NCBI GenBank assembly: GCA_029891385.1
Contig: CM057233.1
Coordinates: 55,940,063 to 56,004,062 of the forward strand
Direction: 5' to 3'
Length of the DNA: 64,000 nt
Origin: Erythroxylum novogranatense
Taxonomy: Eukaryota; Streptophyta; Magnoliopsida; Malpighiales; Erythroxylaceae
The position numbers and the translations under genes are program-made. The notes beneath the pieces are model-generated. The model searched no databases, was not told the origin of the DNA, and saw only the letters and a program-made list of their open reading frames with translations. Shown here piece by piece: positions 31,266 through 44,900 of the stretch (positions are counted from its first letter, which is position 1; the number at the start of each line of letters is the position of its first letter).

Positions 31266-32750
31266 TGATCGCGACTTATCGTTCAATCCGAAGATTGATC
31301 CTTGGAAACCGGTCAAAATCAATTTATACCAAGAATTGCAACACAGGGTGCAACCTCGGGTCGACTCTCAAGGAACCAGTGTAGTATTGATCTTAAGACT
31401 AGCCTAGTCTAATGATGCATGTAATTAAAGCAATTAAAGCGGGGTTTTGGCTTGATCTTTAAAATTAAAGAAAGCTAAGTATGAAATAAATGTTTTTGGG
31501 ATTTTTAAAAGGCAAGACAATTTGAAATAATTAAGATTGAAAACAATTAACTAAAGTTCTCACGAAAATGTGGCTCGGGTCATCATCGTTCAAAATAAAT
31601 GTCGGGTTTGAAATCCACTAAGTTTGAAAACATAACCTTAACAACTCGTTAAGTCCAAGAATTTAATTAATCAACTCGATTAATTAAATCTTATTAAAAC
31701 CATAGTGTATGGTATGAAGCGATTTATGCAATAAATCAATCGATAATAACACAACCAACAACCAAACACAACTAGGCGATTAGATTAATTAATGCAAAAT
31801 CGATCGATATACATGAGACTTCATGTATTCAGGCACAATATTCAACACAAACCAATCCTTAACATAGATCAAAGTTTAATATCCTACTAAACTATAGCAA
31901 GATTCATTCGGTCATACAATGCAATCTCCAACTCGGAGTTATTACAAAATACTGACGAAATCCAAAACAATGATCGATTACCCCTTGAAGCTCATGGAAC
32001 TCAAACCGTTGCTACATCTTCAGGAGATCCAACGCCCTTGCCACGCATGATGCCGGGTGAGTCCATCACTGTTGGAATATCACCTCGGTCCATGACTCCA
32101 ATGACGAACAGTTGAGAATGGGTGCGACGAATGATGGAAGAGATGAAGATGATGATGGTGGACGTCGTCTGGAGGTGGCGCCGAATCTGCAAATCAGAGG
32201 AAACAAAAAGTATCAGAAAAATAGAGAAGACGAAGGATGGAGAGCTACCTCGGGAATGCGGCCGTCCTCTTTTAACCTAAAATGGAAGGTTTTATAGGAG
32301 CTGTAAGCGGGCCGGGTCGGAACAGTGGATAATTTTGCTATTTAAGGGCCGGGGTATCAGACATTAAATCATGACTAATGAATAAAGTTAAATCATGACG
32401 AATGAAAATAATCACTCGTCATGACGAATTAATTTATACAAAATTAATTTGTCGCGACGAATGGGAGTGTTGGTTCGTCCCGACGAATGGATGGCTTCTC
32501 ACGACGTGTTGACTTTCTCTTGTTGACTCTAATTGTTCCTACAAGATACAACACATTTGCAGTATAATTGTCCCAATAAAAGTTATGCAGAAATTAATAT
32601 CAAATGACAACAAAATACTGACAATGTGCAAATTATAAAAGCTTGATATGAGGAACCAATTTAAGCACAAAAATCATGAATTAGGAGTCAACAAGTGCAT
32701 AATTACTTAAGAAAACAGGGCCAATTTATAGTATAAATTTAGCTCAATAA
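31266..32750 (-). repeat. Athila-like 3' LTR
   Basis: The ~1.48-kb partner of 60262-61736. In element orientation its first bases are TTATTGAGC where the other LTR has TGATTGAGC, so the terminal G has mutated. It contains several TCGTCGCGACGA-type words (32393-32488). Confidence 0.92.
32393..32488. repeat. CG-centred palindromic words in Athila-like LTR
   Basis: CTCGTCATGACGAATT (32415-32430), TTGTCGCGACGAAT (32449-32462) and TTCGTCCCGACGAAT (32474-32488) are variants of ATTCGTCGCGACGAAT. The partner LTR (61370-61475) has the same series with different CG/CA/TG states. The CATG form is what CGCG becomes after deamination of methyl-C on both strands. Confidence 0.85.
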
Positions 32751-34368
32751 AATTCCCCCACACTTAGACCTTTGTACTCCTGGACAAAGTTTACAAGAGT
32801 AAAAAAAGTACAAGAGTGAAAGAAAATTCCTCCCATGCTCAAATAATAACAGAAATGACGCAATCCACTTCATCAGAATTCACACGCAGCAAATTGAAAG
32901 AGTGCTAATAAAGCAGAATCTTGAAGAATTTAAGCACATGAGATTGAACAAAAGAGGATCACTCGGGATGTGGTGTTTACGCTTAACTCACTTGTGTTTA
33001 AGGATATTTTCTCTCCATCTGCTTAATGCATCTCTTACCATAGGCTTGTATCAATTTTATTTCTCCACTACAAGGACTATCATTTTGAAGATCAAGAGGT
33101 CTTTCAGGGTTGTAATGAGCGGAGGGCTAGTTGAATGGATGGAGTGAAAGAAAGAAAAATATGAGCATGCGCTAAATGAGGAACTGATGTCAACAGCCAA
33201 ACTAAAACTAAACACTGAAATAAATTGAATATACACATTTTTTTTTCATTTTGGCTATCTCATTTTGAGATGCTAATCCCTTTTTGGGATACAACACATT
33301 ATTATCCCTTTTTAGGATACACAAGACTAACTCTCTTTTTTTAACCAAACAAAAACACAGACTACCGACATCATCTTAATATGTATGCAAATGCTCATAG
33401 AATAAAGGCTCAAGGGGCTAGCAAAGGGAAAAGTGTTTAAGGGTTGGTGTTTGGGGAAAGAAATTTGAAAGAAGGAACGCCTCTATCATATCAACAAAAT
33501 TCTAGTCCATCAAGCTTTGAGTAAAATTTGACACAAGTTCTAGAGAAGTATGAACTAAGCAGATGCACACACAAAGATATAGAAGAAAATTTTTGGCTCG
33601 AATATCCTTCCAACAAGGGTTTTGTCCCGATGATCAATCTCAAGTCTTAAAAGCGACAATACTATCTTGTTAGCATGCTCCCATTCACTTTGTTTTGAAA
33701 ACTTCAAAAGTTAAAATTTTGCGAGATCAATTATCGTTCGAAGAATGGAAGTATTTTCAAAACTCAAGTATCGCTTTTGAAACTTGTAAATGATTTGCAT
33801 CAAGGCACGCAAAAGAACAGTCGAGAAAATGTTTGATTGAGTTTCAAATTTATCAAGAAAATTTGAAAGGGCCCACAAAATTATGCAAATTCTAATAGGC
33901 ATGCAATGCAAAATATAAGAAGGAACTAGCTCCCCACACTTAAACATGGCATTGTCCTGAATGGCGAGTAGCAAGGCACACATAGAAGCATGAAACAAAA
34001 TTGACAAAAGAGAAATGGGGATATATCATTAAGCCCAAAAAGTAAATGTACAAAAAAGGAGGATCCGAAGAACTAGCTAAAAATTACAACAAAGAGAAGA
34101 AAATACAGAAAAAACAACAACAAGAAAGGAAAACAAATAGCCTAAACTATGCTGCAGGATCGTCACCATGGATCTGGAGGGCGTGGCGGAGGAACTAGGA
34201 GCGGCAGAGAGACCGGAGCGGGAGCGGAAGGGCAACCAAGGTGAGCTGCAATCATGGAGAGCATGGCGCTATTGAATTCACGATCGTGACTGCTGCGCTG
34301 GATGGAAGTGAGCGAGGCACGGTCGTGACGATTGGGCCTCAAGCCGGTGGATGTCGTCTCGGAGCAGA
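32751..34368 (-). other. Athila-like 3' region: PPT, untranslated part and C-terminus of env-like ORF
   Basis: The PPT on the minus strand is GTGTGGGGGAATT (32751-32763), next to the 3' LTR. A second similar word, TTAAGTGTGGGGAGC, lies at about 33930-33945. From 34368 down to about 34163 the minus strand continues the env-like ORF in changing frames: LLRDDIHRLEAQ, then RHDRASLTSIQRSSHDREFN and SMIAAHLG, a probable coiled-coil. Between 32765 and 33925 there is no ORF and nothing recognisable. Confidence 0.6.
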
Positions 34369-37300
34369 TGTAACATCCCACCCCCTACTGGAAGGGTAAG
34401 ATGGTAAAATTGGCATAGGATGGGATAGACTGGGATTGCATAGGATTGCTCATGCATAATAGGATTGCTACACAGTAGCAATTGTGCTCATGAAATGACT
34501 GTTCATGCATTCATGACATTTCCCGGCTTAGGTTTCAAATTGAGATCTTTTGTGAAATTTATGGGATAATTGTATTTGAAAAATTATTCTGAGTGCGCCA
34601 AAAATTGTTTTCTATTTTATGGGATTTTCAGGAATTTTTCTGGAATTTTCCGAAGAAAATTTTCGAACTGGCATAATCGCCGGTCTATGGCCTAAAGGTG
34701 TTTTTGTTATGAAAAACGTGGTTTTCGTGTTTGAAAAATTATTTGGAGTGAACTGTTAAGTGTTTTACAATTTTGGGCAATTTAGGTAATTGTCAAAAAA
34801 TAATTCGAGAAAATTCTGGATCGGACAAATCGCCAGTGGCGAGCCGGTTGAATTTTTTTTCATTATTTGATCTTATAAATCTTGAATATTGTGGTGGGAC
34901 GCAAAAGTGGGCCCTTAAACCTAGTGGAACCGACATGTGAGTGAAATGCTTGGCTTTTGTTTCATTTTTTTTCAATAAATTGATTAAGTCTTTGACTTTT
35001 CTTCATCTTTTCCTCCAATGGCCATGTCCCACGAATTCAACTTGAGCTTGGTCTCTTGTTCTCGATTCTTCTTAGTGCTTTTAAACCAAAGGAATGTAAA
35101 GTAGCTAGGTTATGTCTCAACCACCGAAACTCTCTTCTCCTCCCTCTTCATTTAACTTTCATTTATCCTCCAACTTAAGTGCTTTGTCTTCAAACTTAAA
35201 CCTCCTACATCCTTATATGCTTGTAAACTCAAACCTTCTACCTCCTTACCATGTATGAGGATTAGGGAGTAGAGAAAGTGGAGGAGTAGGTGTAGTATGG
35301 AAGAGGGGAGAACTTGATTAGGTAAGCTGTTATTTTAAGCTTTGATTGTTTATTTAATGAATTATAGTTATTAGATGCATTCATTTGGTGTTATGGTGCA
35401 TTAAAGATGATGTATGATGCATAATTAGAGTTTGAATTGTTGGAAAAAGTATGCTTGTGTAAGGTATGAGTGAGGGTTAGTGAATGAATATGGTTTAGAT
35501 TGTTTTCAGCTTAGTTTTGATTGATTCTTGATGACTACTCTTGCATGGAATTTATGAAGTAAGTGCTGCCAAATTGAGATGGGTATTACTAGTGAATGTA
35601 TGAATGTTGTAGGGACTGATATTGTGCCCATTTGGATGCTTAGTGATGTGTTATTGGCATTGAAAATGATAGAAGTTAAGTTTAGTACCAAAGCTGGAAA
35701 ATTTGTTTTTGACCTATTACACTGATTTAAGCATAACTCATTGTGTGGTTATCCAAATGAGGCAAGGTTTGTGTCCACTGAAACATTGGGATGTTGGCTT
35801 CAATTTTGTGTGAAATAGGTGTTGTTAATTTATAATGTTAGAAGGTCGAAAATTTGCATGGAAAAGTTCTGTTTTGGGGTATGTGAACAGTAACTGACAC
35901 TATGACCTGATTATTTTGCTGATTTTTCTAAATTAATTGAGAAGGATTTAGAGAAAATGGTCTAAATGAAAGTTGAATTCTATTAAATTATCTTTCCATT
36001 GCCACTGATCTTGCTATTTTTAGAGTTGTATATTAGGAGATATGGCCTGATTACTATTGGCTGGTTTTATGCTTTGTGATGAAACCTAGTTGGATTGGCA
36101 CATTTAGTGCACATTCGGGTTTGGAGGAATTTTAGTAATTTTTGTGAATTGAGTTGGAGTTTGAAATGTACTGAAGAGTTCTAGATGACATATTGATCTT
36201 GAAAATAATATATGGCTTATAATTTTTGGAAGTCAGATTTGGGGGTTATGATTTTACAAAAAACTGAATCTGCTTTAGGATGTTAGGTGTTGATCATGGC
36301 AGTAACTTCCATAACAGATTTGAAATTGTTAGAAATCGAATTAGAGTTTGAGTTCTTCATGAAACTTGAAGTTTGTGATCTTATCTTTTCAGGGATATAA
36401 GGTAGTGAATTTGGCGACATTTGTGCTAAGAGATATGTTGTTTGGGAAATTACTGTCCAGATTAGTTGATTTCAGTAGGCAGGTTCTTTGTGGAATTGTT
36501 TGACATTGTTAGCAAGTGAATCTGATTTTGGATTGTTCATGAAAGTTATAGATAACATGGTGATCTTGATGAGCATATTTATTGTGTAATTGTTGACTGA
36601 AGAATCAGAGAGTTACTGAATTTGAAATGTACTGCCCTGTTTTGATAGGTTTTGAGTGGGCAGTAGGTTTATGTGGATTTTTAACACCCTTAGGGGTGAA
36701 ATTGATTTTTATGGTCTTCTTGAGAATTGTAGAGCTTTTCTTGAGTTTTCCAACAAGCTATAGTTTGTATTTTTCCTAATTGTGTGCTAAGAATTATAAA
36801 GGTTGGAAATTTGGATTGAAAACTGGAAAAAGGGCAAGGAAGGCACATATATATATATATATTTTAGTATTTTGTTATTATTTGGCATTAAGTGACCCGA
36901 TTGTTTCTTTTGTCAATTTCTTTTCATCCAACGTCCGATTGACCTGATTCTTAGGGCATCGGTTTGTAACATATTAATTTCATTTGTGAGAAATTGGGAA
37001 TTTTATATGGGAAATTGACGTGGCCCTGGTATGGAGCCTTTAATCAACATTTTGTTTACTTGGGGATCTATAGAGGTCCAATTGCGCCTTTGTCGGCCAA
37101 TAGGTTTCTAATTTTAGGCGGATTTTAAGAAGAAAAAAAATGGGATTAGGTAGGGAATTCATGAACATGCATATTTTTACCTCATGTGCATCGATAATTC
37201 ATTCGGATTGAATCGTTAGTGATAGTTACCTTCTCGATGCTTAGGCACAACCTGGGCGTCGATCGACCGACGTGACAAAGACTTTCCGACAATGGCTCGG

Positions 37301-38429
37301 AAGTAAGATGTGAGTAACCTAGTTGGTTTCTCAAATTCCTGATTGCTTACATGCTCTACGTGAATTACATGCAAAGATGAATTGTATGACTACTGTATGA
37401 TTACTGGCATGTATTGGATTGAATGCATGCTTTTCTTGGTCAATCTGTCTTCGTTATATGACACTGAGACTGGATATTGGGCTTTTATAGCCATATACTG
37501 TGGACTACTGAACACTGAATTACTGACTACTGAATCATTGAACACTGCATTGCATGCATAAATGCATGATCAGATAATGGACGTGTCCCAAGTTGCTATT
37601 ATCATTGAAAAGAGCCTCGAGCTCGAACACGGTACTGACCGGGCCTCAAGCCCGAGGGAGAAATCTGACGCGTCCCCATCGAACACCGGTGAGCACTTGG
37701 GCACAATCTTGAATAAGCTGGAAAGAGTCTCATATGCATTATATACATGGTATTGAATTGCCAAATTTTGTGACGATTCTTGAGCTGCGGGATGCCATAA
37801 TTTCTTTAGAAATTGTGATGTGATCTTTGTGAACTGCTACGTGCTATTGTACACTTATTCTTGATCTAAATAAACTGTTATAAACTCATGTAAATTGTTT
37901 TGTAATACTATCAAATTGAATATTCTTGTGTCGTCTTTGTATGCAATTTGCGTAATGCATGATTTGAGTGAACCATCGATGATGGTTTCTCCGAGTTCAT
38001 AAAACTCACCCAAAATTTGCACCTATTTTCAGGTCTTGAAGAGTACCCGCTCGACGCGGGAGTATGTCTCTTGTAAGCGAAGTGAAGAATAGGAGTCGGA
38101 TCGATTAGGTATCTGCATTAGTGTCTTATCGAATTGTATTTCGCAATCAACATATAACAATGCTTTGTATTTCTCTGAGCCCATTGTGGTTTTAATGTTT
38201 TACTCGTTGGTGATTGTAAATTATTCTTGGATGACCGTAATAAGCTGGCTGGTTTATTATGAACACGGGTTTTAGTTACTTACATTTTTGCCGCTTAACG
38301 TGGAATCAATGGTTTCAAAAAAATGTATCTTGAATTTTAATCGATGATGTAGATACGCTACTCTCGCGAACACGGACTCGGATATCACCAACGATATCGG
38401 GTTCGGGTCACTCGGGAGTGGGTGTTACA
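34369..38429 (+). repeat. Gypsy-4 5' LTR
   Basis: TGTAACATCCC...GTGTTACA, closely matching 41903-45974. It includes a short TA run at about 36848-36863 and an AAACTCACCC...TTTTCAGGTC module at about 38003-38035, comparable to Gypsy-1 and Gypsy-5 LTRs. Confidence 0.92.
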
Positions 38430-41400
38430 TTTAGGTGGTATCAAAGCCCGATGAAGACGTAATGTATCTGAGCACGATCAAAACATAGGTCAAGTTGCAT
38501 GCATTTGAGTCGTGTCGTTGCGGACCGTGGTAGCGATCCCTAGTATGAGGCCCGAGGATAAATCCTACGTGTGCATCGTGTTAAGTGACTAAGTGAGAGA
38601 AAAGTGAGACCGTATTAGACTGTGAGCCCATGAATGTGTTTGGGCATTGAGGAATGGGAAAAAGGAAACATAAATAATGAGAATTATAATGTATTGTGGT
38701 TTGTGTGATTGATTAAGGAAAGATTACGGCGATAGAGAACGAATATGTCTAGAACTGGGAGAGGTCCACTGGAAATATGAGAAGTATATTGGTCATAGGC
38801 CGTAGTAAAAGTTAAAGTTAGGGGTGAGAGCTCATTTGTAGATGCGATGAAATGGGAAATATTGAAGCCGAGTAAAAGCGTAGATGGTTTGATTAGACAA
38901 ATATTGATTCATCAGTATTACACCTATTGATGTTAGACATCGATAGATATCATAAGCGAGATGATGATAGTGAGATTGTAATAAGAGCAATGTTGTCTTA
39001 GTAATGGTTTACCTAGAATGAAAGAGTACTAGTAGGGTAAGAAAAAGTAGACATGGTGAGATAAAAGTGTATGCAGATAAACTGAAATGAACTCGTGAAG
39101 CGGGAAAGATCTTGAACGCATAAGCGTGAGACTGAAATGGTTATCTGAATATTGTGATAAGGGTTTGGAAATCGGTATAATAAAATCGTAAGGAAAAAGA
39201 CAGATGACAATTTTCTTGATTGTATATCGGAAATTTTGGATTGGTTGAATATGTGGATTTGGACACGAAATGAGAAATGGATGGGTAAAGTAGATAAATG
39301 GATGGTGATACAAAGGAGTTGTATCAGCGGTTTTGTCGGGTATTGGGGATTGTGAATCTTGAGGAAAATAAAGAGATACGTGGTAATAAGGAGATGGCGA
39401 TGTATAAATCAAGTCATTATGACCTTACAAGGTCAAGCCTGCATGTGACGGATATGAAAATAAAATGATGAGACATTTAGTTCAATGATATGTGGAAAAT
39501 GAAACAATGATAGTGATACATGAAAAGAGTTGTCATATTTACCGTTGGGAGTATTTATTGGATAGTAAAGTTGATCGTGATTAATGAAACGTATGTGAAA
39601 GATATGAGAAGAAATAAAGAATGATTATGGAATCAGTCCTCTATTTTAGGATCAATATAAACAGAGAGGAGTATGGTGAAAGTCTAAATGGTATAGGTTA
39701 CTAATTGGTCTCCGGATAAAATGAAATAGGTTCTGGTGATGTGTAGATTACTGAATAAGTGTTGAAGAAGTGTTTAGGTGGTATGCATGGAACCTAGTGC
39801 AAGGAATGTTCTGATCTTTAATTTATGGCATCAAATTGTTCTGATTGAGCTAGTGCGTATAGTTAAGAATGATTGAAAAGCAATTAGGGATTTCGTGACA
39901 GTATTATGACAGTAGCAAGACTTATGTGAATGACTAGAATAAAACGAGAGTATGTATGTATTAAATCAAAATGTGAATTGGAGTCATGTCAAGAGGAGAC
40001 TTAGGCATACTACTGAGGTTTTATGCATTGTGTGTGTACGGGAATGTAAAGTATCTAATGGCAGAAATGGAATGTTGATTAGAGGTGATCCTATTGCAAT
40101 GTGAAACCATATGTGATGCAAAACTGTTGGGAAATCTTGATATATAAAATACTCAAATGAAGTGGAATTTATGGAAGTCCAAGTACGGATGATTAGGTAT
40201 TGGCATATATCAATGTGAATGACAGAAAAACAATTGAAAAGAGAAAATGGTTAACGACAAAAAATCCGAAAGGAAGACTGACAATGACATGGTGTATTGT
40301 TACCTTCATAAAGGGATCGCAAATACACTATTTGTGGACTCAACAAAAAAAAAATGGAATGATGTATGGTAAAACTAATAAAACCCTAATGGGAAATTTT
40401 GTGAAGTAAGCAAATGTGGTGACTATGCTTATAAACGGAATGTGTTGGAAAGTGTTGAACAGTGAAAAGTAATATGAATAAGTGAAGAATTTGATACTGA
40501 GGATAAGCATACCATTGGAGAGTGGGCAGTGTGTGATGAATGAAACAATATGTTAATGGTATAAGATAAATCGGTAGCGTTGATAAATGGTATTGGAGAC
40601 TTTAGATTCCTAAAAGGATACATTGTTAATTCGAGGAAAAAGACGGGTATAAATGACTACTGTACTGACAATTCTGAAATGACTCAAATAGTGAACTGAT
40701 AAGGTCGCATTGAACAGATCAATTACAGATATTAGGATTTCCAATGAATATCGGTAGGTTATGGCTAATTGTGAAGTATTTACGGAAACTTGAGATCTTT
40801 GGATAAAGGTAAGGAATGGTTAAGAGTCTTCTGGATTTAAAGTGGTGAGTCAGAATGCGAATATGCGAGTGAAATCGGAAAACAATATTGAATGATTTAA
40901 AGAAGAGGTATAGGTACCCGATAAAAAGTGCTAGAACAAGAAAGTGAATAGTCGAAGCTAAACATTCTCGTAATCATATGCGAAAGGTGAAATTGAATAA
41001 CTGTGGATATAGAATGAAGTGATTATTGATTCAAGTGCTTATAGGTGTAAATGATCAACAGAAAAAATGTTTGATTATGATCGTGTTATCGAGTTCTGAT
41101 TTACTGTAGGGATATACTGCTACACTGCACAATGCGTAACGGGAGTCAAAGACCATAATGGATTTGAGACTGTGATGAGTGAGACAAAGGAAAGTGACTT
41201 AGGAAAACTGAATGGGTTAGTGAAGGTAAAACAGGATCGGACAAATGAATTAGCGTAAAGTACATATCCAGATAGAGTGTGTGAATACTATAGAATAGTG
41301 AATTGTCTAAAGAGAATTGAAGTTGAACAGGAAGTCAATGGATTATAAAGAATAACTGCAGTGGGTAACTTATCACTGGTTTTAGCGAAATGGAGCTAAG

Positions 41401-41902
41401 TGTCATTGTATTAGTATAAAAAGGAAAGTGAAGTAACAAAGACAAGAAAAATGATGTGATTGTAAGTATCACCTTGAACAGATGTACTCAATGGAATATG
41501 AATTAGTCTGTATGTTCTGGAAAAAAAATATATTGGATGGTAGTGAGAATAAGGTAATATTAGTAGTCTAGACTGGATGGATAACACGTGATAAGTGAAC
41601 GGGTTCGGAAATAAGGAAGTGAATCATAGCATTGGAACAAAAGGGTATAGCTACTCTGAAAATGGTAAGTGAGATAGTTAAGAGGGTGAGATGCATGGCC
41701 CAGCGGTCTTGTGGAGTCAGTTTACCGTGACAAGTGATAATGAAGTAGCCAAATAAGTGACGAAACAACTGACTGAATATGGTTACTGTGCCTTTCATGG
41801 AATGGAAAAGTGTATGGGACATGTAGGAACATATGATTATTGTCAGACTGAACCGTTGATTGAGAATTTCGAGGACGAAATTTTTTATAAGGAGGGGGGA
41901 AT
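38430..41902 (+). other. Gypsy-4 interior: PBS, non-coding body, PPT
   Basis: PBS TGGTATCAAAGCCC is at 38436-38449. The body is A/G-rich on the plus strand with stops in every frame and no ORF above about 130 codons; none resembles gag or pol. The end keeps the plant Gypsy signature ATTTCGAGGACGAAATTTTT followed by ATAAGGAGGGGGGAATT (41862-41902). In intact relatives this codes the last residues of integrase and then the PPT. That suggests a decayed or replaced pol region rather than an unrelated insert. Confidence 0.7.
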
Positions 41903-44900
41903 TGTAACATCCCACCCCTTACTAGAAGGGTAAGATGGTAAAATTGGCATCGGATGGGATAGACTGGGATTGCATAGGACTGCTCATGCATAATAGGATT
42001 GCTACACAGTAGCAATTGTGCTCATGAAATGACTGTTCATGCATTCATGACATTTCCCGGCTTAGGTTTCAAATTGAGATCTTTTATAAAATTTATAGGA
42101 TAATTGTATTTGAAAAATTATTCTGAGTGCGCCAAAAATTGTTTTCTATTTTTTGGGATTTTCAGGAATTTTTCTGGAATTTTTCGAAGAAAATTTTCGA
42201 ACTGGCATAATTGTCGGTCTATGGCCTAAAGGTGTTTTTGTTATGAAAAACGTGGTCTTCGTGTTTGAAAAATTATTTGGAGTGAACTGTTAAGTGTTTT
42301 ACAATTTTGGGCAATTTAGGTAATTGTCAAAAAAATAATTCGGAGAAAATTCCTGGATCGGACAAATGCAAGTGGCGAACCTATTGAATTTTTTTCATTA
42401 TTTGATCTTATAAATCTTGAATATTGTGGTGGGACCCAAAAGTGGGCCCTTAAACCTAGTGGAACCGACATGTGAGTGAAATGCTTGGCTTTTGTTTCAT
42501 TTTTTTTCAATAAATTGATTAAGTCTTTGACTTTTCTTCATCTTTTCCTCCGATGGCCATGTCCCACGAATTCAACTTGAGCTTGGTCTCTTGTTCTCGA
42601 TTCTTCTTAGTGCTTTTAAACCAAAGGAATGTAAAGTAGCTAGGTTATGTCTCAACCACCGAAACTCTCTTCTCCTCCCTCTTCATTTAACTTTCATTTA
42701 TCCTCCAACTTAAGTGCTTTGTCTTCAAACTTAAACCTCCTACATCCTTATATGCTTATAAACTCAAACCTTCTACCTCCTTACCATGTATGAGGATTAG
42801 GGAGTAGAGAAAGTGGAGGAGTAGGTGTAGTATGGAAGAGGGGAGAAATTGATTAGGTAAGTTGTTATTTTAAGCTTTGATTGTTTATTTAATGAATTAT
42901 AGTTATTAGATGCATTCATTTGGTGTTATGGTGCATTAAAGATGATGTATGATGCATAATTAGAGTTTGAATTGTTGGATAAAGTATGCTTGTGTAAGGT
43001 ATGAGTGAGGGTTAGTGAATGAATATGGTTTAGATTGTTTTGAGCTTAGTTTTGATTGATTCTTGATGACTACTCTTGCATGGAATTTATGAAGTAAGTG
43101 CTGTCAAATTGAGATGGGTATTCCTAGTGAATGTATGAATGTTGTAGGGACTGATATTGTGCCCATTTGGATGCTTAGTGATGTGTTATTGGCATTGAAA
43201 ATGATAGAAGTTAAGTTTAGTACCAAAGCTGGAAAATTTGTTTTTGACCTATTACACTGATTTAAGCATAACTCATTGTGTGGTTATCCAAATGAGGCAA
43301 GGTTTGTGTCCAATGAAACTTTGGGATGTTGGCTTCAATTTTGTGTGAAATAGGTGTTGTTAATTTATAATGTTAGAAGGTCGAAAATTTGCATGGAAAA
43401 GTTCTGTTTTGGGGTATGTGAACAGTAACCGACACTATGACCTGATTATTTTGCTGATTTTTCTAAATTAATTGAGAAGGATTTAGAGAAAATGGTCTAA
43501 ATGAAAGTTGAATTCTATTAAATTATCTTTCCATTGCCACTGATCTTGCTATTTGTAGAGTTGTATATTAGGAGATATGGCCTGATTACTATTGGCTGGT
43601 TTTATGCTTTGTGATGAAACCTAGTTGGATTGGCACATTTAGTGCACATTCGGGTTTGGAGGAATTTTAGTAATTTTTGTGAATTGAGTTAGAGTTTGAA
43701 ATGTACTGAAGAGTTCTAGATGACATATTGATCTTGAAAATGATATATGGCTTATAATTTTTGGAAGTCAGATTTGGGAGTTATGATTTTACAAAAAACT
43801 GAATCTGCTTTAGGATGTTAGGTGCTGATCATGGCAGTAACTTCCATAACAGATTTGAAATTGTTAGAAATCGAATTAGAGTTTGAGTTCTTCATGAAAC
43901 TTGAAGTTTGTGATCTTATCTTTTCAGGGATATAAGGTAGTGAATTTGGCAACATTTGTGATAAGAGATATGTTGTTTGGGAAATTACTGTCCAGATTAG
44001 TTGATTTCAGTAGGCAGGTTCTTTGTGGAATTGTTTGACATTGTTACCAAGTGAATCTGATTTTGGATTGTTCATGAAAGTTATAGATAACATGGTGATA
44101 TTGATGAGCATATTTATTGTGTAATTGTTGACTGAAGAATCAGAGAGTTACTGAATTTGAAATGTACTGCCCTGTTTTGATAGGTTTTGAGTGGTCAGTA
44201 GGTTTAAGTGGATTTTTAACACCCTTAGGGGTGAAATTGATTTTTATGGTCTTCTTGAGAATTGTAGAGCTTTTCTTGAGTTTTCCAACAAGCTATAGTT
44301 TGTATTTTTCCGAATTGTGTGCTAAGAATTGTAAAGGTTGGAAATTTGGATTGAAAACTGGAAAAAGGGCAAGGAAGGCACATATATATATATATATTTT
44401 AGTATTTTTGTTATTATTTGGCATTAAGTGACCCGATTGTTTCTTTTGTCAATTTCTTTTCCGTCCGACGTTCGATTGACCTGATTCTTGGGGCATCGGA
44501 TTTGTAACATATTGAATTTTATTTTGTGAGAAATTGGGAATTTTTAGACGGGAAATTAACGTGGCCCCGGGTAACGGAGCCTTTAATCACTGTTTTGTTT
44601 ACTTGGGGATCTATAGAGGTCCGAATTGCGCACTGTCAGCGCCAATAGGTTTCTAATTTTTAGACGGATTTTTAAGATGAAAAAATGGGATTAGGGCCGG
44701 GAATTCATGAACATGCATATTTTTACCTACATGTGCATCAGTAATTCATTCGGATTGAATCGTTAGTGATAGTTACCTTCTCGATGCTTAGGCATTAACT
44801 GGAGCGTCGATCGACCGGCGTGACAAAGACTTTCCGACAATGGCTCGGAAGTAAGATGTGAGTAACCTAGTTGGTTTCTCAAATTCACGATTAACTTACA

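Noticed and set aside
39029..39412. 127-codon minus-strand ORF in Gypsy-4 interior
   Set aside because: Low-complexity Ser/Pro/Tyr/His composition, no gag or pol motif, and antisense to the element; probably a by-product of A/G-rich sequence.
44162..44431. 89-codon ORF with hydrophobic segments
   Set aside because: Inside the Gypsy-4 3' LTR; the same region of the 5' LTR (around 36630-36880) does not keep the frame.
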